A stretch of DNA of 64,000 nt from Sepiola atlantica. Taxonomy: Eukaryota; Mollusca; Cephalopoda; Sepiida; Sepiolidae. Positions within the stretch are counted from its first letter, which is position 1, and the number at the start of each line of letters is the position of its first letter. Below are positions 37,944 through 49,106 of this stretch, piece by piece. The stretch spans positions 124,001-188,000 of the forward strand of contig CAUVYP010000582.1 of assembly GCA_963556195.1 (NCBI GenBank), in the 5' to 3' direction. The translations under genes and the position numbers were made by a program. Under the pieces are notes generated by a model. The model was not told the DNA's origin, did not search any database, and worked only from the letters and a program-made list of their open reading frames with translations.

Positions 37944-38873
37944 GGAGATATGTCGATACAAACTGAATACGCAAAACATCAACCAAATTTAGCGCGTTTT
38001 AAAGTTGATATCGCTTTTGTTTATAACTTCCACATTTATTCGAATTGTGCAACGAAACTTTGCAGACAGTCGCGGAGACACATGTTCTACTGAAGTACCA
38101 AGTTTCAGAAGTGCAGCTCTTGTACTGCCGGAGATATGTCGATACAAACTGAATACGCAAAACATCAAAAAAATTTAGCGCGTTTTAAAGTTGATATCGC
38201 TTTTGTTTATAACTTCCATATTTATTCGAATTGTGCAACGAAACTTTGCAGACAGTCGTGGAGACACATGTTCTACTGAAGTACCAAGTTTCAGAAGTGC
38301 AGCTCTTGTACTGCCGGAGATATGTCGATACAAACTGAATACGCAAAACATCAACAAAATTTAGCGCGTTTTAAAGTTGATATCGCTTTTGTTTATAACT
38401 TCAAGATTTATTCGAATTGTGCAACGAAACTTTGCAGACAGTCGCGGAGACACATGTTCTACTGAAGTACCAAGTGTCAGAAGTGCAGCTCTTGTACTGC
38501 CGGAGATATGTCGATACAAACTGAATACGCAAAACATCAACAAAATTTAGCGCGTTTTAAAGTTGATATCGCTTTTGTTTATAACTTCCACATTTATTCG
38601 AATTGTGCAACGAAACTTTGCAGACAGTCTCGAATAGGCCTTTTCTACTAAAGTACCAAGTTTCAGAAGTGCAGCTCTTGTACTGCCGGAGATATGTCGA
38701 TACAAACTGAATACGTAAAACATCAAAAAAATTTAGCGCGTTTTAAAGTTGATATCGCTTTTGTTTATAACTTCCACATTTATTCGAATTGTGCAACGAA
38801 ACTTTGCAGACAGTCTGAAACAGGCCTTTACTACTGAAGTACCAAGTTTCAGAAGTGCAGCTCTTGTACTTCC
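37944..38873 (+). repeat. H H H Y C block, distant copy of the block at 8743-9672
   Basis: Five units read H H H Y C, as at 8743-9672 and 12835-13764. The third H has aagattt, and C has tctgaaacagg (about 38814), close to actctgaaacagg at 9611. Private changes are tactaaagtacc, gaatacgtaaaac and gtacttccgg. The match shows that parts of the 22-unit block were dispersed within domain I as well as duplicated in tandem. Confidence 0.7.
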
Positions 38874-41104
38874 GGAGATATGTCGATACAAACTGAATAC
38901 GCAAAACATCAACCAAATTTAGCGCGTTTTAAAGTTGATATCGCTTTTGTTTATAACTTCCACATTTATTCGAATTGTGCAACGAAACTTTGCAGACAGT
39001 CTAGAACAGGCCTTTACCACTGAAGTACCAAGTTTCAGAAGTGCAGCTCTTGTACTGCCGGAGATATGTCGATACAAACTGAATACGCAAAACATCAATA
39101 AAATTTAGCGCGTTTTAAAGTTGATATCGCTTTTGTTTATAACTTCCACATTTATTCGAATTGTGCAACGAAACTTTGCAGACAGTCTCCAATAGGCACT
39201 TTCACCTGAAGTACCAAGTTTCAGAAGTGCAGTTCTTGTACTGCCGGAGATATGTCGATACAAACTGAATACGCAAAACATCAACAAAATTTAGCGCGTT
39301 TTAAAGTTGATATCGCTTTTGTTTATAACTTCCACATTTATTCGAATTGTGCAACGAAACTTTGCAGACAGTCTCCAATAGGCACTTACCACTGAAGTCC
39401 CAAGTTTCAGAAGTGCAGCTCTTGTACTGCCGGAGATATGTCGATACAAACTGAATACGCAAAACATCAACAAAATTTAGCGCGTTTTAAAGTTGATATC
39501 GCTTTTGTTTATAACTTCCACATTTATTCGAATTGTGCAACGAAACTTTGCAGACAGTCTGGAACAGGCCTTTACTACTCAAGTACAAAGTTTCAAAAGT
39601 GCAGCTCTTGTACTGCCGGAGATATGTCGATACAAACTTAATACGCAAAACATCAACAAAATTTAGCGGGTTTTAAAGTTGATATCGCTTTTGTTTATAA
39701 CTTCCACATTTATTCGAATTGTGCAACGAAACTTTGCAGACAGTCACGGAGACACATGTTCTACTGAAGTACAAAGTTTCAGAAGTGCAGCTCTTGTACT
39801 GCCGGAGATATATCGATACAAACTGAATACGCAAAACATCAACCAAATTTAGCGCGTTTTAAAGTTGATATCGCTTTTGTTTATAACTTCCACATTTATT
39901 CGAATTGTGCAACGAAACTTTGCAGACAGTCTGGAACAAGCCTTTACTACTGAAGTACCAAGTTTCAGAAGTGCAGCTCTTGTACTGCCGGAGATATGTC
40001 GATACAAACTGAATACGCAAAACATCAACAAAATTTAGCGCGTTTTAAAGTTGATATCGCTTTTGTTTATAACTTCCACATTTATTCGAATTCTGCAACG
40101 AAACTTTGCAGACAGTCGTGGAGACACATTTACTACTGAGGTACCAAGTTTCAGAAGTGCAGCTCTTGTACTGCCGGAGATATGTCGATACAAACTGAAT
40201 ACGCAAAACATCAACAAAATTTAGCGCGTTTTAAAGTTGATATCGCTTTTGTTTATAACTTCCACATTTATTCGAATTGTGCAACGAAACTTTGCAGACA
40301 GTCTGGAACAGGCTTTTACTACTCAAGTACAAAGTTTCAGAAGTGCAGCTCTTGTACTGCCGGAGATATGTCGATACAAACTTAATACGCAAAACATCAA
40401 CAAAATTTAGCGCGTTTTAAAGTTGATATCGCTTTTGTTTATAACTTCCACATTTATTCGAATTGTGCAACGAAACTTTGCAGACAGTCGCGGAGACACA
40501 TGTTCTACTGAAGTACAAAGTTTCAGAAGTGCAGCTCTTAGAATGCCGGAGATATATCGATACAAACTGAATACGCAAAACATCAACAAAATTTAGCGCG
40601 TTTTAAAGTTGATATCGCTTTTGTTTATAACTTCCACATTTATTCGAATTGTCCAACGAAACTTTGCAGACAGTCTGGAACAGGCCTTTACTACTGAAGT
40701 ACCAAGTTTCAGAAGTGCAGCTTTGTACTGCCGGAGATATGTCGATACAAACTGAATACGCAAAACATCAACAAAATTTAGCGCGTTTTAAAGTTGATAT
40801 CGCTTTTGTTTATAACTTCCACATTTATTCGGATTCTGCAACGAAACTTTGCAGACAGTCGTGGAGACACATGTTCTACTGAAGTACCAAGTTTCAGAAG
40901 TGCAGCTCTTGGAATGCCGGAGATATGTCGATACAAACTGAATACGCAAAACATCAACAAAATTTAGCGCGTTTTAAAGTTGATATCGCTTTTTTTTATA
41001 ACTTCCACATTTATTCGAATTGTGCAACGAAACTTTGCAGACAGTCGCGGAGACACATGTTCTACTGAAGTACCAAGTTTCAGAAGTGCAGCTCTTGTAC
41101 TGCC
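38874..41104 (+). repeat. Last K W' R' C H C cassette and end of domain I
   Basis: Order: K W' R' C H C N C H C H H. R' here begins cagtctccaatagg, with the W'-like left edge, but keeps accactgaagtccc. The H-with-ggaatgcc tail appears as cttagaatgcc (about 40538). One unit has lost a base in gcagctttgtac (about 40722). Past the last H unit the class C box does not occur again in the window, which marks the border with domain II. Confidence 0.75.
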
Positions 41105-42592
41105 GGAGATATGTCGATACAAACTGAATACGCAAAACATCAACAAAATTCAGCGCGTTTTAAAGTTGATATCGCTTTTGTTTATAACTTCCACATTTAT
41201 TCGAATTGTGCAACGAAACTTTGCAGACAGTCGCGGAGACACATTTTCTACTGAAGTACCAAGTTTCAGAAGTGCAGCTCTTGTACTGCCGGAGATATGT
41301 CGATACAAACTGAATACGCAAAACATCAACAAAATTTAGCGCGTTTTAAAGTTGATATCGCTTTTGTTTATAACTTCCACATTTATTCGAATTGTGCAAC
41401 GAAACTTTGCAGACAGTCTCGAATAGGCCTTTTCTACTGAAGTACCAAGTTTCAGAAGTGCAGCTCTTGTACTGCCGGAGATATGTCGATACAAACTGAA
41501 TACGCAAAACATCAACAAAATTTAGCGCGTTTTAAAGTTGATATCGCTTTTGTTTATAACTTCCACATTTATTCGAATTGTGCAACGAAACTTTGCAGAC
41601 AGTCGCGGAGACACATTCACTACTGAAGTACCAAGTTTCAGAAGTGCAGCTCTTGTACTGCCGGAGATATGTCGATACAAACTGAATACGCAAAACATCA
41701 ACAAAATTTAGCGCGTTTTAAAGTTGATATCGCTTTTGTTTATAACTTCCACATTTATTCGAATTGTGCAACGAAACTTTGCAGACAGTCGCGGAGACAC
41801 ATTTCGTACTGAAGTACCAAGTTTCAGAAGTGCAGCTCTTGTACTGCCGGATATATGTCGATACAAACTGAATACGCAAAACATCAACAAAATTTAGCGC
41901 GTTTTAAAGATGATATCGCTTTTGTTTATAACTACCACATTTATTCGAATTGTGCAACAAAACTTTGCAGACAGTATCGAATAGGCCTTCCCCACTGATA
42001 TACCCAGTTTCAGAAGTGCAGCTTTTGTACTGCCGGAGATATGTCGATACAAACTGAATACGCAAAACATCAACAAAATTTAGCGCGTTTTAAAGTTGAT
42101 ATCGCTTTTGTTTATAACTTCCACATTTATTCGAATTGTGCAACGAAACTTTGCAGACAGTCGCGGAGACACATTTTCTACTGAAGTACCAACTTTCAGA
42201 AGTGCAGCTCTTGTACTGCCTTAGATATGTCGATACAAACTGAATACGCAAAACATCAACAAAATTTAGCGCGTTTTAAAGTTGATATCGCTTTTGTTTA
42301 TAACTTCCACATTTATTCGGATTCTGCAACGAAACTTTGCAGACAGTCGTGGAGACACATGTTCTACTGAAGTACCAAGTTTCAGAAGTGCAGCTCTTGG
42401 AATGCCGGAGATATGTCGATACAAACTGAATACGCAAAACATCAACAAAATTTAGCGCGTTTTAAAGTTGATATCGCTTTTTTTTATAACTTCCACATTT
42501 ATTCGAATTGTGCAACGAAACTTTGCAGACAGTCGCGGAGACACATGTTCTACTGAAGTACCAAGTTTCAGAAGTGCAGCTCTTGTACTGCC
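40733..42592 (+). repeat. Two-unit H H segment repeated 8 units (1,488 bp) apart
   Basis: The unit pair at 40733-41104 recurs at 42221-42592. Both pairs show ttcggattctgc, ttggaatgcc and gcttttttttataac. The second pair sits inside domain II, between N/S units, so it is a displaced piece of the domain I cassette. The six units between the pairs include N, Y, N, two N variants (acattcac, acatttcg) and an S unit. Confidence 0.8.
41849..42034 (+). repeat. Most diverged monomer, class S
   Basis: Several private changes fall in one unit: aaagatgatatcgc for aaagttgatatcgc, ataactaccac, caacaaaac, cagtatcgaataggcc, ccccactgatatacccag and gcagcttttg. A close relative at 42965-43150 shares agatgatatcgc, caacaaaac, tatcgaatagg and cactgatataccc. 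Partial relatives lie near 44208 and 47000. Confidence 0.8.
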
Positions 42593-44266
42593 GGAGATAT
42601 GTCGATACAAACTGAATACGCAAAACATCAACAAAATTTAGCGCGTTTTAAAGTTGATATCGCTTTTGTTTATAACTTCCACATTTATTCGAATTGTCCA
42701 ACGAAACTTTGCAGACAGTCGCGGAAGCACATGTTCTACTGAAGTAGCAAGTTTCAGAAGTGCAGCTCGTGTACTGCCGGAGATATGTCGATACAAACTG
42801 AATACGCAAAACATCAACAAAATTTAGCGCGTTTAAAAGTTTATATCGCTTTTTTTTATAACTTCCACATTTATTCGAATTCTGCAACGAAACTTTGCAG
42901 ACAGTCGCGGAGACACATTTTCTACTGAAGTACCAAGTTTCAGAAGTGCAGCTCTTGTACTGCCGGAGATATGTCGATACAAACTGAATACGCAAAACAT
43001 CAACAAAATTTAGCGCGTTTTAAAGATGATATCGCTTTTGTTTATAACTTCCACATTTATTCGAATTGTGCAACAAAACTTTGCAGACAGTATCGAATAG
43101 GCCTTCTCCACTGATATACCCAGTTTCAGAAGTGCAGCTCTTGTACTGCCGGAGATATGTCGATACAAACTGAATACGCAAAACATCAACAAAATTTAGC
43201 GCGTTTTAAAGTTGATATCGCTTTTGTTTATAACTTCCACATTTATTCGAATTGTGCAACGAAACTTTGCAGACAGTCGCGGAGACACATTTCGTACTGA
43301 AGTACCAAGTTTCAGAAGTGCAGTTCTTGTACTGCCGGAGATATGTCGATACAAACTGAATACGCAAAACATCAACAAAATTTAGCGCGTTTTAAAGTTG
43401 ATATCGCTTTTGTTTATAACTTCCACATTTATTCGAATTGTGCAACAAAACTTTGCAGACAGTCTCGAATAGGCCTTTTCTACTGAAGTACTAAGTTTCA
43501 GAAGTGCAGCTCTTGTACTACCGGAGATATGTCGATACTAACTGAATACGCAAAACATCAACAACATTTAGCGCGTTTTAAAGTTGATATCGCTTTTGTT
43601 TATAACTTCCACATTTATTCGAATTGTGCAACGAAACTTTGCAGACAGTCGCGGAGACACATGTACTACTGAAGTACTAAGTTTCAGAAGTGCAGCTCTT
43701 GTACTGCCGGAGATATGTCGATACAAACTGAATACGCAAAACATAAATAAAATTTAGCGCGTTTTAAAGTTGATATCGCTTTTGTTTATAACTTCCACAT
43801 TTATTCGAATTGTGCAACGAAACTTTGCAGACAGTCGGTGAGACACATTTTCTACTGAAGTACCAAGTGTCAGAAGTGCAGCTCTTGTACTGCCGGAGAT
43901 ATGTCGATACAAACTGAATACGCAAAACATCAACAAAATTTAGCGCGTTTTAAAGTTGATATCGCTTTTGTTTATAACTTCCACATTTATTCGAATTGGG
44001 CTACGAAACTTGGCAGACAGTCGCGGAGACACATTTTCTACTGAAGTACCAAGTTTCAGAAGTGCAGCTCTTGTACTCGCGGAGATATGTCGATACAAAC
44101 TGAATACGCAAAACATCAACAAAATTTAGCGCGTTTTAAAGTTGATATCGCTTTTGTTTATAACTCTCACATTTATTCGAATTGTGCAATGAAACTTTGC
44201 AGACAGTATCGAATAGGCCTACTCTACTGAAGTACCCAGTTTCAGAAGTGCAGCTCTTGTACTGCC
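42593..44266 (+). repeat. Domain II units with single-copy variants
   Basis: Nine units, none matching its neighbours as a block. Notable changes are gtccaacgaaac with cggaagcacatg (about 42697 and 42721), gtttaaaagtttatatcgc (about 42831), an S unit, atactaactg (about 43536), catcaacaacatt, a V-like box atgtactactgaagtactaag (about 43660), cggtgagac (about 43837), and ttgggctacgaaacttggc with actcgcgg (about 43997). The last of these recurs near 47349, 18 units later. Confidence 0.7.
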
Positions 44267-46874
44267 GGATATATGTCGATACAAACTGAATACGCAAAAC
44301 ATCAACAAAATTTAGCGCGTTTTAAAGTTGATATCGCTTTTGTTTATAACTTCCACATTTATTCGAATTGTGCAACGAAACTTTGCAGACAGTCGCGGAA
44401 ACACATGTTCTACTGAAGTACCAAGTTTCAGAAGTGCAGCTCTTGTACTGCCGGAGATATGTCGATACAAACTGAATACGCAAAATATCAACAAAATTTA
44501 GCGCGTTTTAAAGTTGATATCGCTTTTGTTTATAACTTCTACATTTATTGTAATTGTGCAACGAAACTTTGCAGACAGTCTCAGAAAAGGCCTTTTCTAC
44601 TGAAGTACCAAGTTTCAGAAGTGCAGCTCTTGTACTGCCGGAGATATGTCGATACAAACTGAATACGCAAAACATCAACACAATTTAGCGCGTTTTAAAG
44701 TTGATATCGCTTTTGTTTATAACTTCTACATTTATTCGAATTGTGCAACGAAACTTTGCAGACAGTCGCGGAGACACATTTTCTACTGAAGTACCAAGTT
44801 TCAGAAGTGCAGCTCTTGTACTGCCGGAGATATGTCGATACAAACTGAATACGCAAAACATCAACAAAATTTAGCGCGTTTTAAAGTTGATATCGCTTTT
44901 GTTTATAACTTCCACATTTATTCGAATTGTGCAACGAAACTTTGCAGACAGTCGCGGAGACACATTTTCTACTGAAGTACCAAGTTTCAGAAGTGCAGCT
45001 CTTGTACTGCCGGAGATATGTCGATACAAACTGAATACGCTAAACATCAACAAAATTTAGCGCGTTTTAAAGTTGATATCGCTTTTGTTTATAACTTCTA
45101 CATTTATTGTAATTGTGCAACGAAACTTTGCAGACAGTCTCAGAAAAGGCCTTTTCTACTGAAGTACCAAGTTTCAGAAGTGCAGCTCTTGTACTGCCGG
45201 AGATATGTCGATACAAACTGAATACGCAAAACATCAACAAAATTTAGCGCGTTTTAAAGTTGATATCGCTTTTGTTTATAACTTCTACATCTATTCGAAT
45301 TGTGCAACGAAACTTTGCAGACAGTCGCGGAGACACATTTTCTACTGAAGTACCCAGTTTCAGAAGTGCAGCTCTTGTACTGCCGGATATATGTCGATAC
45401 AAACTGAATACGCAAAACATCAACAAAATTTAGCGCGTTTTAAAGTTGATATCGCTTTTGTTTATAACTTCCACATTTATTCGAATTGTGCAACGAAACT
45501 TTGCAGACAGTCGCGGAAACACATGTTCTACTGAAGTACCAAGTTTCAGAAGTGCAGCTCTTGTACTGCCGGAGATATGTCGATACAAACTGAATACGCA
45601 AAATATCAACAAAATTTAGCGCGTTTTAAAGTTGATATCGCTTTTGTTTATAACTTCTACATTTATTGTAATTGTGCAACGAAACTTTGCAGACAGTCTC
45701 AGAAAAGGCCTTTTCTACTGAAGTACCAAGTTTCAGAAGTGCAGCTCTTGTACTGCCGGAGATATGTCGATACAAACTGAATACGCAAAACATCAACAAA
45801 ATTTAGCGCGTTTTAAAGTTGATATCGCTTTTGTTTATAACTTCTACATCTATTCGAATTGTGCAACGAAACTTTGCAGACAGTCGCGGAGACACATTTT
45901 CTACTGAAGTACCAAGTCTCAGAAGTGCAGCTCTTGTACTGCCGGAGATATGTCGATACAAACTGAATACGCAAAACATCAACAAAATTTAGCGCGTTTT
46001 AAAGTTGATATCGCTTTTGTTTATAACTTCTACATTTATTCGAATTGTGCAACGAAACTATGCAGACAGTCGCGGAGACACATTTTCTACTGAAGTACCA
46101 AGTTTCAGAAGTGCAGCTCTTGTACTGCCGGAGATATGTCGATACAAACTGAATACGCAAAACATCAACAAAATTTAGCGCGTTTTAAAGTTGATATCGC
46201 TTTTGTTTATAACTTCCACATTTATTCGAATTGTGCAACGAAACTTTGCAGACAGTCGCGGAGACACATTTTCTACTGAAGTACCAAGTTTCAGAAGTGC
46301 AGCTCTTGTACTGCCGGAGATATGTCGATACAAACTGAATACGCTAAACATCAACAAAATTTAGCGCGTTTTAAAGTTGATATCGCTTTTGTTTATAACT
46401 TCTACATTTATTGTAATTGTGCAACGAAACTTTGCAGACAGTCTCAGAAAAGGCCTTTTCTACTGAAGTACCAAGTTTCAGAAGTGCAGCTCTTGTACTG
46501 CCGGAGATATGTCGATACAAACTGAATACGCAAAACATCAACAAAATTTAGCGCGTTTTAAAGTTGATATCGCTTTTGTTTATAACTTCTACATCTATTC
46601 GAATTGTGCAACGAAACTTTGCAGACAGTCGCGGAGACACATTTTCTACTGAAGTACCAAGTCTCAGAAGTGCAGATCTTGTACTGCCGGAGATATGTCG
46701 ATACAAACTGAATACGCAAAACATCAACAAAATTTAGCGCGTTTTAAAGTTGATATCGCTTTTGTTTATAACTTCTACATTTATTCGAATTGTGCAACGA
46801 AACTTTGCAGACAGTCGCGGAGACACATTTTCTACTGAAGTACCAAGTTTCAGAAGTGCAGCTCTTGTACTGCC
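44267..46874 (+). repeat. 3- and 4-unit HOR built around the 187-bp class I unit
   Basis: Class I boxes (tcagaaaaggcc, one base longer) occur at about 44580, 45140, 45699 and 46444. They are spaced 559, 559 and 745 bases apart, which is 3, 3 and 4 units plus the inserted base. All four I units share cttctac and ttattgtaattg. Flanking units also recur: H with cggaaacacatg (44398, 45516), N reached through gctaaacatc (45050, 46345) and N with acatctattcg (45287, 45847, 46591). The block thus contains a larger 6-unit period (44267 to 45385, 1,118 bp). Confidence 0.88.
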
Positions 46875-49106
46875 GGAGATATGTCGATACAAACTGAATA
46901 CGCAAAACATCAACAAAATTTAGCGCGTTTTAAAGTTGATATCGCTTTTGTTTATAACTTCCACATTTATTCGAATTGTGCAACGAAACTTTGCAGACAG
47001 TATCGAATAGGCCTTCTCCACTGATATACCCAGTTTCAGAAGTGCAGCTCTTGTACTGCCGGAGATATGTCGATACAAACTGAATACGCAAAACATAAAT
47101 AAAATTTAGCGAATTTTAAAGTTGATATCGCTTTTGTTTATAACTTCCACATTTATTCGAATTGTGCAACGAAACTTTGCAGCCAGTCGCGGAGACACAT
47201 TTTCTACTAAAGTACCAAGTTTCAGAAGTGCAGCTCTTGTACTGCCGGAGATAGTTCGATACAAACTCAATACGCAAAACATCAACAAAATTTAGCGCGT
47301 TTTAAAGTTGATATCGCTTTTGTTTATAACTTCCACATTTATTCGAATTGGGCTACGAAACTTGGCAGACAGTCGCGGAGACACATTTTCTACTGAAGTA
47401 CCAAGTTTCAGAAGTGCAGCTCTTGTACTCCCGGAGATATGTCTATACAAACTGAATACGCAAAACATCAACAAAATTTAGCGCGTTTTAAAGTTGATAT
47501 CGCTTTTGTTTATAACTTCCACATTTATTCGAATTGTGCAACGAAACTTTGCAGACAGTCACGGAGACACATTTCGTACTGAAGTACCAAGTTTCAGAAG
47601 TGCAGCTCTTGTACTGCCGAAGATATGTCGATACAAACTGAATACGCAAAACATCAACAAAATTTAGCGCGTTTTAAAGTTGATATCGCTTTAGTTTATA
47701 ACTTCTACATTTATACTAATTGTGCAACAAAACTTTGCAGACAGTCTCGACTAGGCCTTTTCTACTGAAGTACCAAGTTTCAGAAGTGCAGCTCTTGTAC
47801 TGCCGGAGATATGTCGATACAAACTGAATACGCAAAACATCAACAAAATTCAGCGCGTTTTAAAGTTGATATCGCTTTTGTTTATAACTTCCACATTTAT
47901 TCGAATTGTGCAACAAAACTTTGCAGACAGTCTCGAATAGGCCTTCTCTACTGAAGTACTAAGTGTCAGAAGTTCAGCTCTTGTACTGCCGGAGATATGT
48001 CGATACAAACTGAATACGCAAAACATCAACAAAATTTAGCGCGTTTTAAAGTTGATATCGCTTTTGTTTATAACTTCCACATTACTCCGAATTGTGCAAC
48101 GAAACTTTGCAGACAGTCTCCAATAGAACTTTTCTACTGAAGTACCAAGTTTCAGAAGTGCAGCTCTTGTACTGCCGGAGATATGTCGATACAAACTGAA
48201 TACGCAAAACATCAACACAATTTTGCGCGTTTTAAAGTTGATATCGCTTTTGTTTATAACTTCTACATTTATTCGAATTGTGCAACGCAACTTTGCAGCC
48301 AGTCGCGGAGACACAATTACTACTGAAGTACCAAGTTTCAGAAGTGCAGCTCTTGTACTGCCGGAGATATGTCGATACAAACTGAATACGCAAAACATCA
48401 ACAAAATTTAGCGCGTTTTAAAGTTGATATCGCTTTTGTTTATAACTTCCACATTTATTCGAATTGTGCAACGAAACGTTGCAGACAGTCGCGGAGACAC
48501 ATTTCGTACTGAAGTACCAAGTTTCAGAAGTGCAGCTCTTGTACTGCCGGAGATATGTCGATACAAACTGAATACGCAAAACATCAACAAAATTGAGCGC
48601 GTTTTAAAGTTGATATCGCTTTTGTTTATAACTTCCACATTTATTCGAATTGTGCAACAAAACTTTGCAGACAGTCTCAAATAGGCCTTTACTACTGAAG
48701 TACCAAGTTTCAGAAGTGCAGCTTTTGTACTGCCGGAGATATGTCGATACAAACTGAATACGCCAAACATCAACAAAATTTAGCGCGTTTTAAAGTTGAT
48801 ATCGCTTTTGTTTATAACTTCCACATTTATTCGAATTGTGCTACAAAACTTTGCAGACAGTCTCGAATAGGCCTTCTCTACTGAAGTACCAAGTTTCAGA
48901 AGTGCAGCTCTTGTACTACCGGAGATATGTCGATACAAACTGAATACGCAAAACATCAACAAAATTTAGCGCGTGTTCAAGTTGATATCGCTTTTGTTTA
49001 TAACTTCCACATTTATTCGAATTGTGCAACGAAACTTTGCAGACAGTCGCGGAGACACATGTACTACTGAAGTAGAAAGTTTCAGAAGTGTAGCTCTTGT
49101 ACTGCC
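46875..49106 (+). repeat. Domain II end: S, N and Y variants leading into domain III
   Basis: The first three units echo the S/N/N group of 43-44 kb: ctccactgatataccc, cataaataaaattt, then ttgggctacgaaacttggc. Private changes include gcgaattttaaag, gcagccagtcg, gatagttcgatac, tgtctatac, ttatactaattg with tctcgactagg, acattactccg with ccaatagaac, ttttgcgcg and cgaaacgttgc. The final unit, V (about 48921-49106: gcgtgttcaag, atgtactactgaagtagaaag), also occurs at 60820 and 62308 in domain III. Confidence 0.7.

Larger units (their letters stand above)
1..41104 (+). repeat. Array domain I: irregular HORs of H, W, R, C, K, Y, Z and N classes
   Basis: Classes C (tggaacagg), W/W' (ccaataggcac), R/R' (actttctcc), K (tagaacagg) and Z occur throughout this stretch and essentially vanish after it. 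The last C unit is at about 40548-40732; a single W-like box near 48111 differs (ccaatagaactttt). Units here also share private changes such as tactcaag in place of tactgaag, and cttcaac or cttccat near unit position 88. Several segmental duplications of 5 to 22 units lie inside it and are listed separately. Confidence 0.85.
41105..49106 (+). repeat. Array domain II: diverged mosaic of N, S and I units
   Basis: This stretch is dominated by N (gcggagacacatttt and the variant acatttcgtac) and contains two classes confined to it: S (agtatcgaatagg with cactgatatacccag) and I (tcagaaaaggcc). It also holds the most private changes per unit, such as agatgatatcgc, ctaccacattt, ttgggctacgaaacttggc, acattactccg and gcgaattttaaag. 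Units of domains I and III are more alike within their domain. Domain II therefore looks like an older or less homogenised part between two expanded parts. That is inference. Confidence 0.75.
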
